Of a stretch of 45,932 nucleotides of DNA, positions 40,176 through 45,932 are shown piece by piece; the first letter of the stretch is position 1, and each line of letters opens with the position of its first letter. Source of the stretch: an uncultured Methanomicrobiales archaeon (lineage in GTDB: Archaea; Thermoplasmatota; Thermoplasmata; Methanomassiliicoccales; Methanomethylophilaceae); assembly GCA_937892275.1 (NCBI GenBank), contig CALAVG010000223.1:1-45932 (forward strand). The letters are read 5' to 3'. The position numbers and the translations under genes were made by a program. The notes under the pieces are model-generated. The model was given only the letters and a program-made list of their open reading frames with translations. It was not told the DNA's origin and did no database searches.

Positions 40176-40194
40176 GCCGGGGATCTCCCCCGGC
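40176..40194 (-). terminator. Hairpin after the NhaC gene
   Basis: GCCGGGG-ATCTC-CCCCGGC, seven perfect pairs, 15 bases after the NhaC stop. Confidence 0.6.
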
Positions 40195-40208
40195 ATTGTT
40201 CATAGGTT

Positions 40209-42296
40209 TCAGGCTGCAGGTTCGGCAGGCTTGTATCCGCCATTGTCCAGTACTCTCTTCATGACGTAGATGACCACGAACATAGTGACGATACCGATAG
40301 CGGTGAGGATGTAGCTCTGCCAGAATCCGGCAATCAGGAAGAACACGAAGGATACTCCTGCGACCAGTAGCGCATAGGGCGCCTGGGTCGAGACGTGCAC
40401 TACATGACTGCACTGTGCTCCCGCGGACGACATGATGGTGGTGTCCGAGATGGGCGAGCAGTGGTCTCCGAATACCGCTCCTGCCATACATGCGGAGATT
40501 CCGACGATGAGCAGCTGGTAATCGGTGGTGAACACGGAGCTGACGATGGGCAGCAGGATGGCCATGGTTCCCCAGGAGGTTCCGGTCGAGAATGCGATGA
40601 AGCATGCTACGAGCATTAAGATCGCAGGCAGGAAGTTGGCCAGGGCACCGGCGTTGTCCAGGAGTCCTCCGACGAATGCCGAGGATCCGAGGGATCCGGT
40701 CATCGTGGACAGGGTCCAGGCGAAGATTAGAATCAGGATCGCAGGGACCATGTTACGGAATCCCTTGGGCAGCGAGTCCATCAGGTCGTGGAAGTTGGAA
40801 GCCTTACGCAGGACCAGGTAGATGATGGTGATCAACAGTGCGACGACGGATCCCATTGCGAGTCCGGTAGCCGCATCGGCATCCGCGAATGCGGTGACGA
40901 AGTCGGCTCCGTCCAGGATTCCTCCGCTGTAGACGAGGAAGAATATGCACAGGGGGATCAGGAATACGAAGATCGGGATCACCAGGTCGAGGATGTGGCC
41001 GTTCTCATTGATCTTCTCCTCTACGACGTTCTCGTAAGGCCTGTCGGTGGTGGAGAACAGATCGCCGTTCTCGACAGCGTTCATCTCATGCTTCTTCATG
41101 GGTCCGAAGTCGAACTCGAACCAGCAGATGGCGATGACCATAGCTATTGTCAGAAGAGCATAGAAGTTGAAGGGTATGCACTCGATGAAGACGGACATGG
41201 TGTTGTGTCCCATGACGGAGTCACCAAGGTTGGAGCTGACCGCCGCAGCCCATGAGCTGACGGGGGCGATGATACAGATGGGTGCTGCAGTCGAATCGAT
41301 GAGATATGCGAGCTTGGCACGGGAGATCTTGAATTTGTCCGTTAGGGGACGCATGATCGATCCCACTGTGAGACAGTTGAAGTAGTCGTCCACGAAGATG
41401 AGGACTCCCAGGAAGAAGGTCGACAGCTGTGCGGACCTTCTGGATTTGATATGTTTCAATGCCCATTCTCCGTAGGCCTTTGTACCTCCGGATTTCAGGA
41501 CCAACACTCCTATCACTCCCAGTACGACAAGGAACACCAGGATACCTGCGTCCCACATGTCCGCTATGGATCCTACGAATCCGTCGTTGACGACGAGACT
41601 GATGGTTCCGAGGAGATCGAAATCAGCGGAGAGTATAGCTCCCATAAGGATTCCGACGAAGAGCGATGAGAACACTTCCTTCGTGATCAGCGCAAGAACG
41701 ATTGCGACAACCGGGGGCACGAGTGCCCAGAAGGTAGCGAAGAATCTGTTGACATCGGCGCTGTATACGGTGCCTTCGATCTCAATCTCGCCGTCGACAA
41801 GGGGATAGTATGCTTCCATGTCCTTGATGGTAGCTGTGACTCCCTTCTGTCCGTCGATTGAGAAGTCGAATGTGTCGGTGATGGAGAATGCTCCTCCTCC
41901 GACATAGATGTCATCCTCCTCTTCAGAAAGGTCGCGGAGGACGAGGTCTCCTTTATCGTCCTTGGTGAGCTCGTAGTTCACGCTCAGGGTGAACTGGTCA
42001 TAAACGCGGTCGATTGTAACTTTGTTGTCGATGATCGGGAACGTGTCGAGTATCTCGCCGTAGCCGATGAGCTGTATCTCGTCGCCCACGAGCTTGTAAT
42101 CCGATACATAGTCAATCGAGAATGTGCCGTCCTTGGCGACGTTGTAATAGGTATCGTCCTCAGCCGAAAGGCCTGTGATACCTCCGCCGTCCTTAGGGGC
42201 AACTGTGAACGCGCACACGAGCAGGATGAGGATTACCCCGACGATGATCAGGGCTCTTTTCCTGCTCATCTGCGCATCTATAGTGTTAACTGTCAT
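40209..42296 (-). CDS. nhaC: NhaC-family Na+/H+ antiporter with N-terminal extracytoplasmic domain
   Basis: A 695-residue protein. Residues 1-35 include a membrane helix (RALIIVGVILILLVCAFTVA). Residues ~40-180 are a soluble acidic part: two similar halves, each with a YNVAKDGTFSIDYVSDYKL-like or DTFDFSIDGQKGVTATIKD-like strand set, ending ...YYPLVDGEIEIEGTVYS. Residues ~185-690 are the antiporter: TKEVFSSLFVGILMGAIL, IFVDDYFNCLTVGSIMRPL (NhaC signature, ~300-318), PVSSWAAAVSSNLG, and AVFGDHCSPISDTTIMSSAG (~620). Usual NhaC proteins lack the outer domain. It likely exports Na+ or swaps a metabolite such as malate/lactate; substrate open. GGTGG lies before the ATG. Confidence 0.88.
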   Translation of the reverse strand: MTVNTIDAQMSRKRALIIVGVILILLVCAFTVAPKDGGGITGLSAEDDTYYNVAKDGTFSIDYVSDYKLVGDEIQLIGYGEILDTFPIIDNKVTIDRVYDQFTLSVNYELTKDDKGDLVLRDLSEEEDDIYVGGGAFSITDTFDFSIDGQKGVTATIKDMEAYYPLVDGEIEIEGTVYSADVNRFFATFWALVPPVVAIVLALITKEVFSSLFVGILMGAILSADFDLLGTISLVVNDGFVGSIADMWDAGILVFLVVLGVIGVLVLKSGGTKAYGEWALKHIKSRRSAQLSTFFLGVLIFVDDYFNCLTVGSIMRPLTDKFKISRAKLAYLIDSTAAPICIIAPVSSWAAAVSSNLGDSVMGHNTMSVFIECIPFNFYALLTIAMVIAICWFEFDFGPMKKHEMNAVENGDLFSTTDRPYENVVEEKINENGHILDLVIPIFVFLIPLCIFFLVYSGGILDGADFVTAFADADAATGLAMGSVVALLITIIYLVLRKASNFHDLMDSLPKGFRNMVPAILILIFAWTLSTMTGSLGSSAFVGGLLDNAGALANFLPAILMLVACFIAFSTGTSWGTMAILLPIVSSVFTTDYQLLIVGISACMAGAVFGDHCSPISDTTIMSSAGAQCSHVVHVSTQAPYALLVAGVSFVFFLIAGFWQSYILTAIGIVTMFVVIYVMKRVLDNGGYKPAEPAA

Positions 42297-42336
42297 TATT
42301 ATCCACCAGTTGGTTGGGAGTTGGTAGCATTCGCTG

Positions 42337-42348
42337 TTTATTTATTAA
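42337..42348 (-). promoter_or_regulatory. TATA region of the NhaC gene
   Basis: Leftward TTAATAAATAAAC; start of transcription near 42315, leader about 20 nt with GGTGGAT. Confidence 0.45.
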
Positions 42349-42575
42349 TTAGTGATTTTAGCTGGTTATTTTTACGAATTTCGTTGAAATCTATACGAAT
42401 AATAGTGAATTGATTGTCGTAAAACTGCGAATTGGGATAATATGTTGACATGACAGTTTAGAGTACTCTTACTAAATCGGACGAAGCATTTGGATCATCG
42501 CTCTAACGGCTGGATAACAGGATTGGAGCTCTGGGAATAATGCTACGTAAAGTTCGTAGTAAACAGTATGAAGAT

Positions 42576-42595
42576 GGGCTGTCTTCCGACAGCCC
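42576..42595 (-). terminator. Hairpin after the small membrane protein gene
   Basis: GGGCTGTC-TTCC-GACAGCCC, eight perfect pairs, 8 bases after the leftward gene. Confidence 0.65.
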
Positions 42596-42603
42596 TGTTT
42601 TAA

Positions 42604-42870
42604 TCAGTGTTTGCGGGCCTTGATGTGAAGGTAGCCGAGTGCCGCGAGTACGAGCAGGGCTACGATCGCCAGGGAGAACCAGTGGACGTAGTTCTCTCCA
42701 TAGGGGCTCTTCTCCTTTGTGAGGGGTGCACCGGTCTCCAGTGCCAGCTGTCCGTCGTCAGCGACGATCGCATTATCATCTGCGGTGAGCTCCTCTTCGG
42801 GAGGTATCGCACAGATGACGAAGGCGAACGCCACAAGGAAGGTGGCAACGGTCTTGATTCCTTTGTCCAT
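42604..42870 (-). CDS. Small secreted/membrane protein of unknown function
   Basis: An 88-residue protein with a signal-like N-terminus (KTVATFLVAFAFVICAIPP), an acidic stretch of ~30 residues (EEELTADDNAIVADDGQLAL) and one C-terminal helix (HWFSLAIVALLVLAALGYL) before a basic tail HIKARKH. The layout is the same as in the larger secreted protein at 37370-38740, in miniature. Not recognised. It has its own terminator, and the upstream AT-rich gap holds TATA-like boxes facing both ways. A start at 42879 would add three residues. It could be a subunit or regulator of a transporter. Confidence 0.65.
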   Translation of the reverse strand: MDKGIKTVATFLVAFAFVICAIPPEEELTADDNAIVADDGQLALETGAPLTKEKSPYGENYVHWFSLAIVALLVLAALGYLHIKARKH

Positions 42871-42990
42871 ATGAACCATTCCTATGGGTGTCAGAATGTG
42901 TTGGTCGTAGATAAGAGGTTGCCGGGATACTGACTATTCTCTCTGGCTGGGAAAGGGATCTACTTGGAAAAGAAGTTATGCAATTCATGT

Positions 42991-43016
42991 AGTCATATAC
43001 TTATTTTACATAAAAT
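42991..43016 (+). repeat. Direct repeat copy 1 before the DUF4143 gene
   Basis: A 26-base unit AGTCATATACT...CATAAAAT that contains the perfect palindrome ATTTTA-CA-TAAAAT (43003-43016). Partner at 43045-43070 differs at four positions. Confidence 0.6.
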
Positions 43017-43044
43017 TTATTTCAAAAAGTTATGAAAAAGTAGC

Positions 43045-43070
43045 AGTTATATACTGATTTTGCATACAAT
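43045..43070 (+). promoter_or_regulatory. Direct repeat copy 2, containing the TATA box of the DUF4143 gene
   Basis: AGTTATATACT...CATACAAT. TTATATACT (43047-43055) is placed to start transcription near 43076, just before the ATG at 43082. The 54-base offset to copy 1 is about five DNA turns, as expected for a cooperative regulator. Confidence 0.55.
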
Positions 43071-43081
43071 AATCAGGTACT

Positions 43082-44308
43082 ATGATCAAGAGGGAGATCT
43101 ACGATACGATTGTCAGGACAGTATCTATCAAACCAGTGACGATGATTACCGGTGCGCGTCAGGTGGGTAAGACCACGCTCTGCAAGAAGCTCATGGAGGA
43201 ATCTGGCATGGAATACGTCACCCTTGCCGACTTTGAGGAGCGCCGGCTTGCCAATGCGGACCCTTCCATGTTCCTGAAGATACACCCGTTCCCGTTGATC
43301 ATAGACGAGGTCCAGTACGCACCGGGGTTGTTCCAAGAGATAGAATCCATCGTTGATAGGGAACGCTTCGCAGATCCGGATGCCCATGGTCTTTTTGTGC
43401 TGTCCGGAAGACAGTCTTTTCTGCTCATGGAAGGCGTATCCCAATCGATGTCTGGCAGGGTAGGGATCATAAGGGTCCCTGCCATATCCCTCAGCGAGGA
43501 GTATTCGCTCGAAGAGTCTCCTTTCACGATATCTCCGGAGGAATCCTTCCGCAGGTGTTCCGATGTCAAGGATGACATGGGTATGATGGAGAGGATCCAC
43601 CGCGGTATGTATCCGGAGGCGATCACGAAAGGGATCACCCTGAGCAGGTTCTATGCCGATTATGTGGACACATACATCATGCGCGACGTCTCGGATATCA
43701 TAAATGTAAGGGACAAGGAGAAGTTCAGGTCCTTCATGGAGGTCATGGCGTCCCTGACAGGGCAGCAGCTGACCTACGAGAGCATCACCAAGGCCGTCGG
43801 CATAGATCTGCGCACGGTGAAGAACTGGATCAGCGTTCTTCTGGCCGGGGACATAATCACGCTCCTCGAACCATATTCTGACAGATCGGTCACCAAGAGG
43901 GTGTCGAAGCATCCGATGATCTATTTCCGCGATACCGGTCTCGCGTGCTATCTGGCGAAGATCCCCGATGCCAAGATCCTGTCCGCCAGCTATCTCAAGG
44001 GCCCGATGGTGGAGACGTTCATGATTAACGAAGTGATGAAGACCCACGCGAACAAGGGATTGGAGACTCCGTTCTTCTATTATCGTGATTCCAACAACAA
44101 CGAGGTGGATCTGGTGATGCTGTACGACGGGAAGCTGAACATGATCGAATGCAAGGCAGGTGCGGAATGCGGGACCGGTGACATCAAGGCATTCGGCAGG
44201 CTGCAGACCTCCCTGGATAAGGCAGGATGCATATTATGTCTGGCGGACAGGCCGTATCCTATAACGAAGGATGTGTATGCTCTGCCCCTGAAGTCTCTGG
44301 GAGCTTGA
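43082..44308 (+). CDS. AAA ATPase with DUF4143 domain
   Basis: A 408-residue ATPase of the AAA_14/DUF4143 type. Walker A is GARQVGKTT (~23-31), Walker B LIIDEVQYAP (~77-86), sensor LSGRQSFLL, then a domain with YVDTYIMRDVSDI (~196-208) and a helix-turn-helix-like stretch ESITKAVGIDLRTVKNWISVL. DUF4143 follows, with a PD-(D/E)XK-like end: RDSNNNEVDLVMLYDGKLNMIECKAG (partly, ~337-362), where E/D...ExK is complete. This family is very common in gut microbes; function is unknown, with DNA or stress roles proposed. It is likely self-regulated through the repeats in front of it. Confidence 0.87.
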   Translation: MIKREIYDTIVRTVSIKPVTMITGARQVGKTTLCKKLMEESGMEYVTLADFEERRLANADPSMFLKIHPFPLIIDEVQYAPGLFQEIESIVDRERFADPDAHGLFVLSGRQSFLLMEGVSQSMSGRVGIIRVPAISLSEEYSLEESPFTISPEESFRRCSDVKDDMGMMERIHRGMYPEAITKGITLSRFYADYVDTYIMRDVSDIINVRDKEKFRSFMEVMASLTGQQLTYESITKAVGIDLRTVKNWISVLLAGDIITLLEPYSDRSVTKRVSKHPMIYFRDTGLACYLAKIPDAKILSASYLKGPMVETFMINEVMKTHANKGLETPFFYYRDSNNNEVDLVMLYDGKLNMIECKAGAECGTGDIKAFGRLQTSLDKAGCILCLADRPYPITKDVYALPLKSLGA

Positions 44309-44316
44309 GAAGGTAT

Positions 44317-44336
44317 CCCGCCGGTCCCCCGGCGGG
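44317..44336. terminator. Shared hairpin between the ATPase and thrS
   Basis: CCCGCCGG-TCCC-CCGGCGGG, eight perfect pairs between convergent genes. Confidence 0.65.
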
Positions 44337-44349
44337 GAAGTGATTTGTA

Positions 44350-45932
44350 TCAGACTCTGTCGGCGATCTCTTTCTGGATGCCGGCGATGAAGTCGTCCAA
44401 CTTGACGGTTCCCTGATCCCCGCCGTCCCTCTTCCTCACGGTGACGACGGTTCCGTCCTGGACCTCGTTCTCTCCGATTACCAGCATGTACGGGACCTTC
44501 TGGAGCTGTGCCTCACGGATCTTGTATCCGATCTTCTCGCCCCTGTTGTCCAACTTGACCCTGACGCCTGCTTCCTTCAGCTTCGCAGCTACCTGCTCCG
44601 CATAGTCGAAGGACTTCTCGGAAACGGACAGTACCCTTACCTGCACGGGTGCGAGCCATGTGGGGAACTTTCCTCCGAAGTGCTCGATGAGGATTCCCAT
44701 GAACCTGTCGATGGATCCGTAGATTACACGGTGGATCATGATGGGCCTGTGCTTCTCTCCGTCGGCACCGATGTAGTTGATGTCGAACCTCTGGGGCAGC
44801 TGGAAGTCCAGCTGGATGGTTCCGCACTGCCATGTCCTTCCGAGGGAATCCTCCACGTGGAAGTCGATCTTGGGTCCGTAGAAGGCTCCGTCGCCTTCGT
44901 TGACCGCGTACTCCTTTCCGAGATTGTCGAGTGCGGATCTCAGACCGTTGGTTGCCAGTTCCCAGTCCTCGTCGGATCCCATGGAGTTATCCGGCCTGGT
45001 GGACAGCTCGATGTGGTAGTTGAATCCGAATTTGGTGTACACTTCGTCAACTAACCTTACGACGTTGGCGATCTCCTTGGGGATCTGATCCGGTGTCATG
45101 TAGATATGTGCATCATCCTGCGTGAAGCACCTGACCCTGAACAGACCGTGCAGGGTACCGGACCTCTCGTGCCTGTGGACGGTACCGATCTCGGCCAACC
45201 TGAGGGGCAGCTCCTTGTAGGAGTGGTTCTCGTTCTTGTACACGAGGATGCTTCCGGGGCAGTTCATCGGCTTGATGCAGTGGACCTGGTCGTCGATCAT
45301 GGTGGTGTACATGTTCTCCTTGTAGTGGTCCCAGTGACCCGATCTTAACCAGAGCTGCTGGTCGAGGATCATGGGGGTGGAGATCTCATGGTAGCTCTCC
45401 CTTGTGTGGAGCTCCCTCCAGTAGTCGATGAGGGTGTTCCTGAGGATCATTCCCTTGGGGAGGTAGAAGGGGAATCCCTGTCCCTCCTCCATTATGGCGA
45501 AGAGACCCAATTCCTTTCCGAGCTTCCTGTGGTCCCTCTTCTTCGCCTCCTCGAGCATTGTGAGGTACTTCTCGAGGGATTCCTTTGATTCCCATGCGGT
45601 ACCGTAGATACGGGAGAGCATCTTGTTCTTCTCGTCGCCTCTCCAGTAGGCTCCCGCGATGGATGTGAGCTTGAACGCTTTGACCGCCTTGGTGTATAAT
45701 GCGTGCGGTCCGGCGCAGAGATCCACGAACTCGCCCTGCTTGTAGAAGCTGATGCGTGCGTCCTGGGGTAATTCCACAACGAGTTGCACCTTGTAGATCT
45801 CGCCCTTTGATTTCAGATACTCGATGGCGTCCTGCCTGGACATTGTGTATGTCTCGAGCTTGAGGTTCTCCTTCACGATCTTCTTCATCTCGGCCTCTAT
45901 CTTCTCGAGGTCCTCGGGGACGAATCCGCCCT
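44350..45932 (-). CDS. thrS: Threonyl-tRNA synthetase, bacterial type, 5'-truncated by window edge
   Basis: The frame is open to the right edge of the window (about 526 residues seen; GGFVPEDLEKIEAE precedes the first internal methionine), so the TGS and part of the editing domain lie outside. Visible order: end of the tRNA-SAD editing domain with FVDLCAGPH, the class II core with motif 2 RHERSGTLHGLFRVRCF, TQDDAHIY, motif 3 and the C-terminal anticodon-binding domain (WLAPVQVRVL to KRDGGDQGTV). This layout is bacterial; most archaea have a different editing domain. It attaches threonine to tRNA-Thr in the cytoplasm. Codon use matches the neighbours, so if transferred, it was long ago. Confidence 0.95.
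   Translation of the reverse strand, partial: GGFVPEDLEKIEAEMKKIVKENLKLETYTMSRQDAIEYLKSKGEIYKVQLVVELPQDARISFYKQGEFVDLCAGPHALYTKAVKAFKLTSIAGAYWRGDEKNKMLSRIYGTAWESKESLEKYLTMLEEAKKRDHRKLGKELGLFAIMEEGQGFPFYLPKGMILRNTLIDYWRELHTRESYHEISTPMILDQQLWLRSGHWDHYKENMYTTMIDDQVHCIKPMNCPGSILVYKNENHSYKELPLRLAEIGTVHRHERSGTLHGLFRVRCFTQDDAHIYMTPDQIPKEIANVVRLVDEVYTKFGFNYHIELSTRPDNSMGSDEDWELATNGLRSALDNLGKEYAVNEGDGAFYGPKIDFHVEDSLGRTWQCGTIQLDFQLPQRFDINYIGADGEKHRPIMIHRVIYGSIDRFMGILIEHFGGKFPTWLAPVQVRVLSVSEKSFDYAEQVAAKLKEAGVRVKLDNRGEKIGYKIREAQLQKVPYMLVIGENEVQDGTVVTVRKRDGGDQGTVKLDDFIAGIQKEIADRV

Larger units (their letters stand above)
42297..42603. other. 307-base intergenic region with promoter, palindromes and terminator
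   Basis: It holds the NhaC promoter, a perfect palindrome ACGAA-T-TTCGT (42375-42385), a TACG..CGTA pair near 42545-42558, and the hairpin at 42576-42595. No credible gene or RNA is seen in the remaining AT-rich part. Confidence 0.5.

Noticed and set aside
43073..44047. 324-residue minus-strand frame opposite the DUF4143 gene
   Set aside because: H/R/D-rich antisense shadow; Walker motifs and promoter define the plus-strand gene.

Overview
The window (45,932 bp) reads as a piece of a methanogenic archaeon of the order Methanomassiliicoccales, most likely the gut/rumen family Methanomethylophilaceae. The archaeal evidence is direct: eS6, eL24, eS28 and L7Ae ribosomal proteins, aIF2-gamma, aIF5B, an archaeal-type ADTH synthase, TATA-box promoters with several apparently leaderless genes, and GGTGA-type ribosome binding sites. 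The order-level placement is inference. None of the roughly 40 complete genes ends in TAG (almost all end in TGA, a few in TAA), and the only in-frame TAG seen lies inside a transposase, as expected where UAG is pyrrolysine.

Region by region. 1-~1110 has a different codon style (CGC arginine, ATC isoleucine, GCG alanine, a bacterial TATAAT box) and switches abruptly to the archaeal style inside a phosphomannomutase gene; this is an assembly chimera or a recombination junction. 1.8-15.3 kb is mostly information processing: ilvE, a Fic AMPylase, the L7Ae-S28e-L24e-Ndk operon, aIF5B with a deoxyribosyltransferase-like gene, an iron/cobalamin-type ABC importer whose binding protein carries a dockerin module, ADTH synthase, a PD-(D/E)XK transposase-like nuclease, and eS6-aIF2gamma-PIN. 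15.4-19 kb holds an anchored lipase-like protein, a DUF2099-like protein, a cyclophilin and an iron-sulfur flavoprotein.

19.0-27.6 kb is a surface-glycan locus. A sugar nucleotidyltransferase, heptose-7-phosphate kinase, GmhA and GmhB together could make GDP-D-glycero-D-manno-heptose. Next come a Wzx-like flippase, a GT-C glycosyltransferase, a DUF368 polyprenyl-phosphate transporter, a GT2 enzyme and a LicD protein. 27.6-28.9 kb is an insertion sequence whose transposase is split by one in-frame UAG. 29-31 kb has a multi-zinc-ribbon protein and a DHA2 drug exporter.

31.2-35.1 kb holds two divergent paralogous proteins (zinc ribbon, PUA, PP-loop, 2x[4Fe-4S]) sharing one promoter region. 35.1-35.9 kb has no credible gene but a dense set of small hairpins with four copies of a repeated motif, possibly a structured RNA. 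35.9-42.9 kb is a leftward block of membrane proteins: MFS, a secreted anchored protein, MATE, NhaC with an extra N-terminal domain, and a small membrane protein. The window ends with a DUF4143 ATPase behind a repeated operator-like element and a 5'-truncated bacterial-type thrS. No tRNA, rRNA, CRISPR array or recognisable riboswitch was seen.
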